Assembly: GCF_007655135.1 (NCBI RefSeq)
Contig: NC_045133.1
Coordinates: 6,920,376 to 6,984,375, forward strand
Direction of reading: 5' to 3'
DNA: 64,000 nucleotides
From: Punica granatum
Lineage: Eukaryota; Streptophyta; Magnoliopsida; Myrtales; Lythraceae
In this document: positions 11,593 through 22,658 of the stretch, one piece after another
How positions within the stretch are numbered: the first letter of the stretch is position 1
Layout: the number at the start of each line of letters is the position of its first letter
The notes under the pieces: generated by a model
Seen by the model: the letters and a program-made list of their open reading frames with translations, nothing else
Databases searched by the model: none
Told to the model about the DNA's origin: nothing
Translations under genes and position numbers: made by a program

Positions 11593-12735
11593 TCTAATAA
11601 AATTGAAAGTTTCAAATATAATCTTTTTTTATGTTTTGTGTTATCTTCAAGGGAAATTCTTTGGTCCAGTCTATTACTAGCTAAGTATAAAATCAAAACT
11701 CTTGTTGTACAAAACTCAAAATACATGTATAACAAGAGCAAGTGTTTTGTACTTGACTAGCTGTACAAAAAGTTTCCGTACTCAAAACACATGTACAACA
11801 AGAGTGAGTGTTTTATATTTTGACCGTGACTGAAAACCCAAGCATTATCCTATCTTGTTAAAAAAAACCATTTAAAATTTTCATTTTTGTAACTGTGCAC
11901 TGTCACTTTCTTTTGACTACAATCATATAATAATAATAATATTATTATTATTATTTTCAAACTGTATCATTTTTTATAAACTTAAAAATGGTATTTACTC
12001 TCTTTTTGGTAGAAAAAAATAGTATTCACTTTACTCTTACGAGTAAATTTTCTATAAATAAATATAGGGCAATAATATACTGGGTAGCTCTACAAATGAC
12101 AACATATACTACATTCTCGGAAACGCCATTTTCCATCTCAATGTTATTTTGCCCCACATTAAATAATGTAATTTTCCTCCAGTTGTTATATTGTAATTTC
12201 GATTTGAATCTAGGGAGCTTTTTATGTGGCAGGGTTCATTAGGTCAAGCAAAAGGAAGGATGATCGTATTTGTTTTCCAAACCATTGGGCACTGAATATT
12301 GACTTGTTCACTGTTCTGGAGTTGCCATGAGAAGAAAGTCGCAAGTCATATTATATAATTAGTAATTCAGGATTATTTCTTGTGTTCTTATGATTTTCAG
12401 CTTCCCGAAAATACAAATATTAAACATTCTCTCTTACAAAATAATTTAAATATGGGAATATGAAAACATAACAAAAGGAAATTCGCCCTTTCTTTCCATA
12501 GGTGAAAGAAACGGATTCAATTTATTTCTGGAGAAAAAAGTATGTGGCGTAAAGTGTACTTAATCCGGATAGAAACTTTCTATGTTAATTTGCCATGGAA
12601 TATTTCAATTACTTTTGTTTTGCAACGAGGATGTCTGGCATTTGCCCGATTAATTTCAATTACTATGTATATTGAACATAATTTTTTCCAGAGTTACTGA
12701 TCATATTTCTATGAATCTAATCATCAGTGGATCGG
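11593..12735. other. Intergenic, upstream of the pectinesterase
   Basis: AT-rich, with a self-complementary microsatellite (ATA/TAT units) at about 11928-11955. This should include the pectinesterase promoter, but I cannot single out a TATA box with confidence. Confidence 0.4.
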
Positions 12736-12775
12736 CTATTGCAAGAGAAGAGTGTCCCCTCCTAATAGGATCCAA

Positions 12776-15700
12776 ATGCAGCTTCTTCGATTCTGTCTAC
12801 TGATCATAAACGGACTATTTCTCTTGTCAATCGGAGTCTCGGCGGCGGCAGATTGTGCCGGAAGCAGCGGCAGCTCATCAGTGAAGATTGCATGGAACAT
12901 CGTCGTGGACCGAAATGGCGGAGGCGATTTCAAGACGGTCCAGGATGCTATCGACTCGGTTCCATCGAATAACAGCCAGTGGATCAGGATCTCAATCAAT
13001 CCCGGAACATACAAGTATAACATCGTTTCTTGTCCAGTATTTAGACCTAGGAAGTTACCAATTTGTACTGAAGTATACTTTACGTATGTCCGATATATTA
13101 ATACAGGGAGATGGTTGAAATCCCAAGCGACAAGCCGTGCATTTTCCTCGACGGGATGGGGAAGAATATCACGACAATCACATATGATGGACACAATCAG
13201 ACAGACACAAGCGCGACGTTCACTTCATTCCCAGACAATGTGGTCGTTCGGGGCATTACTTTTAAGGTACATGGTCTTTTTCCAACGTGTAGGTTCTCAA
13301 CAAAAAGATAATCGCAGAAGAATTCCATGTCAGTTCCAGTGATTAGGAGGATTATTAAGAGAATACAACAAAGTCTATCGATCCTAAAGTTTAACAAAAA
13401 ATAATATTGTATATATGATTCTAACATGATAATACGTCATGAAATCATGTACATTCATTGATTAGCAAGAAGAAATGCGTTGACTCAAAATCAAAAGGTC
13501 ACGGATTTGATCCTCGGCAATTGGACTTATATACCCCTTAAATAGCTTTATTTCATACTAGGTTTATGGAATCCACTTATCAGTTACTGCCGAAACAAAA
13601 AATAGCAAGAAGAATAAACATCAATTAATTGAATTCAGATCCCTGCTATTTTTCGCGGTTCTTCTTTGGTTGCAGAACTCGTATAATCGATACTGGACTC
13701 TTCAAGAAGGATTCGGAGTTACGCAGGCAGTGGCAGCTAGAATTTACGGTGATAAGTCACTCTTCTACGAATGTGGCTTTTTGGGCGTGCAAGACACGTT
13801 GTGGGACGTCAAAGGTCGTCACTATTACCAATCCTGCTACATCGAAGGTGCCATCGATTTCATATTCGGAAACAGCCAATCCTACTTCAAGGTTATATTA
13901 TATCGATCTTGATCACCGATTCACCACTCTCATGTCACAGGACGTTATAAGAACTGATAGAGCTATTGCACCTCTAACGAATTAATATGTGGATACATAG
14001 GATTGTGTGATGAATGCCACGCTGGGGATGCCGCCATACTATCTAGCGCGGGGATATGTGACTGCACAGGGACGGCAATCGGCGAGTGATCCGGGTGGCT
14101 TCATCTTTGATGGCGGAGTGCTGTATGGAACCGGGGAGGTGTATCTGGGGAGGGCGTACGGACCATACTCCCGAGTCATATTCATTGGAACTCATTTCGA
14201 GGCCTCAATTTCCTCACTCGGGTGGGATGCTTGGAGGTTCCAAGGGAAGGAGTAAGTTTTCTCTAGCTTTCTTTACGTATTATTGCTTGTTGCTCATATC
14301 TGTCCCTGGATAATTAAACATCGAAGTTCACGCGATGCCGCTAAACTGCATTAGTAGTATTGAGAATCATTTCCATCTTCCAGACAATGAGGTCAAATAA
14401 TTGACTCGTAACTTGGGGAAATAGATTGAAAAATCACAGAGCAAAATCTTTTCGAAGCTTTTACGGCGTCGGCATTTTGTGCTTGATGATGTCGAAATTG
14501 ATGCCTATAACATGCGTCGATTTTTGCTGTCAAGAAATGTAACCTTCAGTCGAGGTAAAAAATGCAGTTGTGACGGACATTTTTGTCACCAAAAACAACA
14601 ACATCGGCCACAAAAAGTTTTTGGTGATGGATTGAAACAATATCATCCGTCGCCATACTTTTCAAGTCCTTTGGTGATGAAAAAGTTTGTCACATTCGGA
14701 AACAATGCGCCAAAAAACTTCCAACTTTCTTTGTCGATTTTTAATTATATGTAAATGCGTATACGACATGATCAATTATATAAAAAGTAAACTAACAATT
14801 TAGTACTTGGGTTATCGAGTTTACATCACCTGGGTCCTTTAGTTGTTTTTTCCATCACTTGAATATCTGAGTTATCAATTTTACATCAAGTAGGTCCTTG
14901 GTCATATCAATTAGGTCCATGTGTTCATCAATTAAGTCCCTAACTGAGCGACATACATCACTTTGGTCCCTGAGAGATCGATTTTACATCAGTTAGGTCC
15001 CTAACATATTGATTTTATATCAATTGGGTCCCTGACTAATGGACGTTAGGGACTTAAATGATGTAACGTAATTGCAACCCCATCTTTCCTAACGGAATTG
15101 CAATGTCCAAAGTCATTCGTCAAAGCCCATAACGAAAATGTGACGTGGCAACTTAACGACGTTAAAAATATATTATTTTAATTATATTTTACCAAAACAA
15201 CGCCGTTCTGATTTTTTTTTTTCAAAAATTACTTTTGTCATCCATTTTTTTTCATTTTTCACTGAAAAACTGACATTTAAACTCTTCCCCTCCCTCTCTG
15301 TCCAAGGCCGAGGAAACAGACCGGATGAGGGCTCTCCCACTAGCCATCGCCTCCTTAGGCAAGGCCATTGGACTCCGGAGACCTCGCTCGAGAGGGCCAT
15401 GGCTTGTGCCCCTCCCCACGGTTTGGCCCCTTCCGATTAGAGAACCTGATACGAGGTCTCTTTTCTCGACCTCAATTGGAAGGTATCATCCCTGATTGGC
15501 GAAATCCGAGCTTGTTTATAGGGCTTTATCATGGCCAACAGTGGTAAATATTGGTGGCACGATTGACCGAGGCTCTAGTGAAGGATGGCTATGAAGATCT
15601 CTTGTTTGCAAGTTATTGATGCTTGCCGTTCTGATGAGAGGTTGACGCCCTTGTTGAAGCTCAATGCGTCAAGCGATATGACTAAGGATCAACTTCTAAC

Positions 15701-16885
15701 TCACCTAAGCCAAGTATATTTTGGATAAATCGAGAAACTTTCATTTGACTAAGGGAGGAGCCTCAGATCTTCGGCAGAAAGCCAATGAAAGTCACGGCAG
15801 CACTGAGAGGGGGCAGAGAAGGAAGAAGATGTGTTTTGGCAGAGCTGGCTACAAATGAATTGTTGGAGATGGTGGCTCGCCGACGATGTACCGCTTGAGA
15901 TAAAGGCGTGTGGCTCTGGTGACTGAAGGTGAGGGGCTCACGATGGCCGATGCAGCTTTTGTTTCCCCAGTTGGTCTTCCCACGACAAAAAGGGGGATTT
16001 TTATTTTCCAAGAAAAACACCAAAATGATGTTGTTTTAGTCGGATATAATTAAAACAATATGTCTTTAATGTCATATGGTTGCCACATCATCACGGGATT
16101 TAACGAAAGTGCAAAAGGTGGACATAGGGGCCTAATTGATGTGGCATTTAATCTCATTTAACATCGTCGGCCACTTAATTTAACAGAAGGAACTAACTGA
16201 TGAAGCAAAAGAACTTAATTAAAGAAACAAAAGGATTGAACTGATGTGTCAGGGACTTCAGGGACTTAATTGATGTAGCAAATGACCTATTTGGTGTAAC
16301 AAAGGACCTATCTGATGTAGCAAATAATTGACTTAATGTAGCAAAAGGATCTAAGTGATGTAAAAAGGACTCAACTGATGCAAATATCATAACTAAGGGA
16401 TCCAAGTGATGAAAAAAATAATCTAGAGACCCAAGTGATGTAAACCCAGTAACTCGGGAACCAAATTGTTAATTTACACTTATATAAATGGATTTTCATT
16501 TCGTACGTGATTTTCCTTTTAGGGTTCCTTACGATTTTTTTTAAGTAGATTGTGTTTTATTTTATTTCCATAAGAACTCCGAAGTTTAAGTGTAAAATAG
16601 TATTAGAATGGGCTCCTTCAGATTTTACTATCATACTCTCTCTTTAATATCTGCTCAATATTTGCTGACAATTTCTTTTGCAAAAATGAATACAGGAGCA
16701 ATTTCACGTACAGTGAGGTGGACTGCATAGGAAGGGGATCGAACAAATCAAAGAGGGTGCCGTGGGCAAAGAACCTCGACCGATCGCAGGTCGAAGAACA
16801 ATTTGGTGTATCTACATTCATCAACCAAGATGGCTGGCTTAACCAGCAGCCGTTGAATCAGATAATCGGGCATCCGCTCCAATAA
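12776..16885 (+). CDS. Pectinesterase (pectin methylesterase), no PRO region, 5 exons
   Basis: Exons are 12776-13014, 13107-13266, 13676-13891, 14001-14251 and 16696-16885, 351 residues, with frame kept across every intron. The enzyme removes methyl esters from cell-wall homogalacturonan, giving pectate and methanol. The start is the ATG opening [20 protein letters not shown], a secretory signal peptide. No PMEI-type PRO domain follows, so it is a type II (short) enzyme. Family signatures are GTYKE (77-81), QAVAAR (150-155), QDTLW (172-176), DFIFG (194-198) and LGRAY (254-258). These supply the catalytic pair D173 and D194 and the substrate-binding R256. The LGRxW tryptophan is tyrosine here. 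The final exon encodes the usual KRVPWAK segment and a C-terminal extension. The last intron is 2.4 kb and carries transposon insertions. No frame break is seen, so the gene appears intact. Confidence 0.88.
14530..14730. mobile_element. CACTA-like subterminal repeat remnant
   Basis: Within the last pectinesterase intron, short alternating motifs occur, such as GTGACGGACATTTTTGTCACC and TTTTTGGTGATGG. They resemble the subterminal repeats of plant En/Spm (CACTA) elements. No CACTA terminus or transposase was identified. Confidence 0.3.
14776..16488. mobile_element. 1.7-kb Mutator-like element with 9-bp target duplication, in pectinesterase intron 4
   Basis: The element spans 14785-16479. Its termini are inverse (left AAGTAAACTAACAATTT, right AAATTGTTAATTTACAC), and it is flanked by perfect 9-bp repeats TTATATAAA at 14776-14784 and 16480-16488. 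Each arm is about 400-450 bp. Each is built from short degenerate units of the type 'catcaattaggtccctaa' on the left and 'ggacttaattgatgtagcaa' on the right. The interior (about 15230-16000) is GC-richer, unlike the arms, and could be a captured host fragment as in Pack-MULEs. I recognise no protein in it and no transposase. Confidence 0.88.
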
Positions 16886-17230
16886 TAAAGATGAAATGTT
16901 CGACATTGGTGAAATTTTCCTGTTCCCACGCTAGGTTGTATATGCGATTTATTGCGCAACATCATATTTTCAAACAACTTTTCGTACTAATTACCCGAAT
17001 AAGACGGTACTTTTTTGGGCCTGATCTAATGTGGTCTCGGACTAGACCAATACGCATCTTGTCTTACTGTTCGAAGAAGATGCACTAATACATATAACCA
17101 AATTCTCAGGCTGTGTTAGGTTCTCTTTTTTCCGTGTTTACTTGGTATTCAGAAATCCAATGGGTGCCGACTAAATTAACAAACTTTCATGTTCTTTGTT
17201 GTTGATGAAAGTAAAATAAAAGACGACTAT

Positions 17231-17407
17231 TAAGGCTCCGTTTGGGAACGGAGTTTAATTTTAGAATCGTGATTTTGATTTTAACTCTACCCACTACACA
17301 ACAAAAATACACGTTTCCCAAGTCAAATTTATAATACAATCTCATTTGTCCTTTTCCGGAATCAAAATCAAAATCAAAATCAAACTCTGTTTCCAAACGC
17401 ACCCTAA
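17231..17407. mobile_element. PIF/Harbinger (Tourist-like) MITE with TAA duplication
   Basis: The element, 17234-17404 (171 bp), begins GGCTCCGTTTGGGAAC and ends GTTTCCAAACGCACCC. It is flanked by TAA at 17231-17233 and 17405-17407. A 3-bp TTA/TAA duplication and GG-initiated inverted repeats are the Harbinger hallmark. The interior 'tttaactctacccactacacaacaaaa' matches the 217-653 element, so this copy classifies the family. Confidence 0.8.
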
Positions 17408-17439
17408 ATGTTGATCAACTTCAAAAATTTGTTGCAAGC

Positions 17440-17830
17440 AACAGGTGGATCACCGCCCTGGATCTCGATCTCGCCTCAACAGGTGGAGAGTATCACTGGA
17501 AAATAGCCACATATGCACCGGGGATCTGCCACTAGAGAGTACATAACTGGGTTTTCTTTTTGTCCACGATGTTATCGTGCCAACAACATACATCTTCGCA
17601 CTAGCAGACTGGGAGCAATTTTGGAGGTTCCATGAAACCCTAACCCCTGATGGAAGCTTTTGATTTGAGTTTCGCAATTTTATGGGGAGTACTTTGGACT
17701 TCTTGCCCTTTTTATATCTTTTTTCCATTATGCCAACACCGCTTTTCTCACCTCGAGACCCGTAGGCTAAAGGCTTTTGCCATGTAAGATGCACTTCTGC
17801 CACGTCAGGATAAAATGAGCGCATCAGTAT
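17440..17830 (+). pseudogene. Possible broken coding fragment, unassigned
   Basis: One plus-strand frame reads NRWITALDLDLASTGGEYHW and continues briefly before a stop at about 17535. Similar protein-like runs continue in other frames to about 17660, as if frameshifted. The minus strand has a 124-residue open frame across the same DNA with no recognisable features. I do not recognise the parent family. Confidence 0.25.
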
Positions 17831-18217
17831 AGAATTAACGGAATATGATTGATTACAATATTTTGGTATGTTTTATATCCAAGTATTACAAAGAGAAAAG
17901 CTTTTGTATCAGCCGTGCAAGTCGCTAAAAAGTTTTGTACCAATGGAGAAACTTACCCAAATTACTTGTTATAAAAGTAGATGGAGTGAAGTTTGTTATG
18001 GACTTCTTCTACCATTTTGAAGCTATATGTTTTTGTTCAGACAATTATTAAACCTATGGAATTTTCTAGCATCACTCGAGGTGGGCGTTGCCGTAGGATA
18101 TGCGGGGCCCACGCGCCATACACAGTTGTCATGCTGTGTCACCCTCACCCTACGTCAACGTAGCAGAACTCTAAAGCTATATGCCTTTCCTCAATGAGAT
18201 TGTCTAATTGTATCATA

Positions 18218-18245
18218 CTAGTTGATATCCTGTGCAAAGCGCGGG
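18218..18245 (-). mobile_element. Helitron 3' terminus (minus strand)
   Basis: On the minus strand, the hairpin CCCGCGC-TTT-GCACAGG is followed about 7 bases later by CTAG and a T. It has the same orientation and layout as 3421 and 47548. The 5' end is not located. Confidence 0.45.
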
Positions 18246-19280
18246 TACGATTACATAAATTTTTGTTACAACTAATCCAAATAATTTACGCGTGATGTGA
18301 TGTATAAATAATATGTTATTAAAATCGGATGAATTATATTAATAATATCAATAAATTATCAAAAATTATTCACATCAACTAAGCAAAAACGATATCTTTA
18401 CTTCAACATTAACTGCATGATACTTCGATGAGAATGTGACTATCTTGAAATTATTAATTGTGTATAAGTTTATTCTCAAAATAAGGCCCCAAACAAATCA
18501 ATTTGAGACTTTCTTATACTTACATGTATCAATGAATCCTAATTTCATTATAAAAAAAGTAATAATTTATTTTTTAGTACCAAAATAATATACTTAGTCA
18601 AATACGTATCAGCAGCAAAAGAAGAGGAATTGGATGCCCCAGAGCCCCAGAGTTGCCTTAAAAAAAAATATACCTCTTTATCAAAGAAAATCATATCAAA
18701 TTTTTGATGATTTCGTTACTTCTTTCGATCCCAATTCTTTTAGTATATGATAAATCATTATACTATCTCAAAATCTATTAAGGTACATATTAAATATAAA
18801 TAATATAGAAAAATTTTCATGTAAATATAATAGTTCTAAGCAAATAATAAACGCACCAAACAAATTAACATCCTATAATAAAAAAATTAATCTGAAGCTC
18901 ACCGTAGTGTTTTCACGCTTATGGTTACCATTTATGCCCTTTCGTTTTAGAATTCTTGATTTCATTATTATTCTAATAACAGATTGCGCCCTTTTGCTTC
19001 GGAATTCTTAATTAGGTTATAAATAGCTATCAACCCTAAGATTTGTTCTCATTAATGGAATTTCTGGAGCCCTTTATTAATTTTTTCTTCCCTAATTATC
19101 CCCCTTCTTGATCCTTAGACTTCTTCTGCAATCGATAAAAAAAAAATACAATGGTGACGCGGAGTAATCGGTCAAAATAAGAAAAAAGAAGTGAAAATCT
19201 CTGTTTCATCCTGATGGAGTGAATGCAAAATTAACTTTTAGCAAGGAATTAAAAAAAAACTGATTATTGTGTTATATCTC
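18246..19280. other. AT-rich intergenic
   Basis: May be the body of the Helitron ending at 18218. I found no coding sequence. Confidence 0.4.
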
Positions 19281-19900
19281 TCCGGATAGTTCTATGGTTC
19301 TACCTACCTACCAATGTGACGCAGCATACAACGCGAATAACTGTCACAGACCCGTTAATTCGCACACGAATACCAGAACTACGACCTTCTATACCTGTTA
19401 ATTCTACGAATACCAGGAAATAGACATCAAACTCAAATCGATCCAAGATTAGACAAAACACGAAAGCTCTAAATTTTATTGATAATCCCAAAGACGACTC
19501 CTTCAACCCTAGGGCTTACGCAAAACTTAAATAGGGTTTAAGAAAATCTAAATTGTATAAAAAGAACTAAATTTTCCTAAAATTACAAAAACATCCTAAT
19601 TAACATAAATTGCCTGTTTGAGACTCTAAACGATGGAATTTGCTTTAAATATCGAAAAATCACAACCAAGAAAGTTTTGCTTCGGATGCTATTTCCTTCA
19701 AAATATGATCGTCAGAACTCAACTTTTTTCAGGTATCGACTTGTCAGATTTTCTGTCGCATCACAGTGTGTGACTTCCAAAAGCTTTACAAGGCCCATCG
19801 GACGACTTCCTGTTGGGTTGCGTCTTCTTCTGAGGCTTTTATTGTGCAACATGGCGAGTGGCAGAACATGCAAGTGTTCAAACCGAAATAAAATATTCCA
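19281..19900. repeat. Repeat-like GC-richer segment, unclassified
   Basis: Composition rises and the sequence resembles retrotransposon-derived DNA, with CTAGGGCTTACGCAAAACTT followed by an A-rich run. No direct or inverted partner was found in the window, so the class stays open. Short open frames here look like chance. Confidence 0.2.
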
Positions 19901-19930
19901 TGGCCAACTGTTTGGTCTCTTTTTTATACA

Positions 19931-19969
<39 letters not shown>
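19931..19969. repeat. (ATT)n microsatellite
   Basis: About thirteen uninterrupted ATT units. Confidence 0.95.
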
Positions 19970-19970
<1 letters not shown>

Positions 19971-20884
19971 CTAATATATATATGTATAGTGGTGTTTATT
20001 GCACGAGTTAATGTCGTATATATAACCTAAAGAGTATTGAAAATCTAGAATAAGATTTTTAACAGTTATTTTATTAGTAAAGTTATATTAACTTAGAATA
20101 TTCAAAATAATATAGCACTGCACATCATTTTATCTATAAAAGGAGTACAAGAATCATTAGAGATAGGGTGGAAGAAATTAGCTCAGAAACTTTTCATGTA
20201 ATTCTGGAGCTTGCATATTTTCCTTGAAAATATATTTATATATATGACCCCAATGTTAACTTGATTTTTCTTTGATATAATTGTGAATTGTTAGTGGCCG
20301 TGAATTGTAACAAAGTTTTTGTTGAACTTTCCAAAAGCAATTAGACTCAAAATACATTTATATTCTATGATATACATAATTAGAGAATTTGACGTATTTA
20401 TTATGCATGAAATATGTCAATATATATAAATAATTAATTTTATTTGGTGGAAAAATTTAACGAACTTAAATTTTTGTTCTTTAAGAAATAATTCATATAA
20501 AAATTTTGGAAATTATTTTCCCTGAAATTATAGATAACTTTTTAATATAAGCTCAAGCTCTAAAATATTTATATAGGTATTGTTTTTGGGCTTCTGTTTC
20601 TTATTAATATTGCAGCCAATTAAATATATGCATATAGTTTTTACGTAGATATTATAATAAAGAAGAAATTATATATTATGATATATTTAATTTTGTCTCA
20701 CATTTAATCATATTAAATTTAAAAATAATTATAACTTTTCAACAACAAATTCACTTACAATAAGATTTTCAAACTTTTAAAATTTATACTGCCATGCACT
20801 TTTACGAATGGCAATATTTTTTTATATAATTCAAATTATACACAAATATATAATAAAATTCTCGCGCAGGTCTTATAGGGTTTT

Positions 20885-21425
20885 CTAACTATTAAATTTC
20901 CACTGGTCTTATACGGGCTCGGGCCCATATCCACTTAAAAGCTCAAGCTGATAAGTGGTGGTACCCAAGCCATATATTAATCCATGGATTTTTCTCTTCT
21001 TTTCCGATGTTGGATTTATCCCATTTTACTCCTCAACACCCGCCTTCACGTGCAAGGTGTGGTCTATTTCTGCCTACACGTTATCACGTGCCCTTAAATA
21101 CCCGCCCTCAACAATTGACCTCGAGCCGGGCTCATCTTCCGTGCTCGGGTGAGGGGGAACACTAACACGAGGCGCACTCCTGGCTACACTCGGACATACT
21201 GGGCTTGGCGTGGTGCGAGTCCATGCGCATACTTGCGAAGGCATGCGGAAGCATAACCCGCTCTGATACCATATTAAATTTCCATTGGGCTTATACGGGC
21301 TCGGGTCCATATTCACTTAAAAGCTCAAGCTGATAAGTGGTGGTACCCAAGCCATATATTAACCCATGGATTTTTCTTTTCTTTTCCGATGTGGAATTTA
21401 TCCCATTTTACTCCTCAACACTAAC
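20885..21425 (-). mobile_element. TRIM retrotransposon, complete, with 5-bp target duplication
   Basis: Two direct 149-bp terminal repeats, 20890-21038 and 21272-21420, differ at about 8 positions (roughly 95% identical by eye). The right-hand one is the 5' LTR because the element reads on the minus strand. Just inside it, complement 21271-21260 reads TGGTATCAGAGC, the initiator-tRNA-Met primer binding site used by Copia-like elements. A short purine tract (AGGCGGG) precedes the 3' LTR. Perfect CTAAC duplications lie at 20885-20889 and 21421-21425. The LTR starts TGTTGAGG. The internal region is only 233 bp with no gag or pol, which defines a TRIM. Confidence 0.93.
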
Positions 21426-22027
21426 CAATATTTTTTTTTTGGTGAACTACCCAAGACTAATATAATCAATGTAGATAATCTGCAGGCCGAAAAAAAATGT
21501 ATACTAACCTTTTTTTTTCATTGAATGATCATACTGAGGCCATTTCGAAGCAACATAAGGGGTGGTTCGAATAGTACAATTCACGTAATTAAGTAGCTTG
21601 CTCAAAGAATTGATTTAAGGCCCTCTATGAGAATTATAAACTGTAATAAGTATCAACATAGCCCTGAGCAGCCATTAGTCGGTTAAAGCGTTGACTCGAT
21701 TCAATAGAGGGATTGTCTAGAAAGCAAATTGTTTTGAATGAATGATAGCTTTTAAATTCTAATGACTTAAGTTGTAATAATGATCACATTGAGCTGCCAT
21801 TACATGTGACAATCGCTTAAAATGTCTGTACAATCTCTAGTGTGTCTCATTATATTTATGATTATGAATAACAATCCACATATACTTAAACAATATAATT
21901 AATCTTATAAGGAAAACTTCTCCCTCTTTCTTTTTTTTTTGCCAAAAAAAGAATATTAATATTAATATTAATATTGAATTTAAAAAAGCGAGAAAATGAA
22001 GTTTTGAAAGCCTACATCGAATATTAA
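21426..22027. other. AT-rich intergenic
   Basis: No gene seen. Contains T-runs and a short (ATATTA)n run at about 21955-21975. Confidence 0.5.
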
Positions 22028-22208
22028 AGGATTTGATTTAATGGTTAAGGAGGAGCTCATGTATCCTGTGATCCCAAGTTCGAAATCTCTTGAAACTACT
22101 GGAGCGCTTTTGACATGATTACCATTTTCGTGTGTCGACGAAAGTTCACGGAGTCCGGTGAATTAGAGGGTCGAATCTCACACACAGCGAGTGAAAAAAA
22201 AAAAAAGA
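22028..22208 (+). mobile_element. SINE-like unit upstream of the ferroportin gene
   Basis: A TGGTTAAGGAGG segment like a pol III A box is followed about 45 bp later by AAGTTCGAAATCTC like a B box. A 3' end running into a long A tract (about 22194-22208) completes a tRNA-derived SINE layout. It ends about 450 bp before the downstream ATG. No clear target duplication was found. Confidence 0.4.
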
Positions 22209-22658
22209 AAGAAAAAGGCCACTGAGGGAAAAGAGGGTTTGGGCCACACGAACAAGTCGCTTGACTTCCCCCCTCCGTCCCAACCGCTGAACTCTCCGCC
22301 ACCGCACGGACTGTTCAGAAACTGAGACAAAGCTCTGAAATCTTCTCACGCCACTACCAGATAAGGCAAAAACATTCTGCTCCAACCCCTCCCTCCATGA
22401 AGGCCTGATTCCCCCATAGAAGGAGCAGACCCACATACCCCCCACCTTCAATCCCTTGCAGGGCACCGCAATTCTTGACTCAATTTTTGAATTGGAGGCT
22501 CCATTTTCATCTTCCGATGAGCTTAGTCCCAAGCAGGGCTGGCAACCAGAAAAAGGGTACCTTGACTTCGGTGGAGGCTGCATGAGTTGTGGGGAAGGAT
22601 TCAGCGGGTCCTTATTGTTCTTCAAGGGCAGGAACTTGAAGCTGCTACTGCCACCGCC

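Noticed and set aside
12736..13194. 152-residue minus-strand open frame
   Set aside because: It is a mirror of pectinesterase exons 1-2, which carry clear family motifs on the plus strand.
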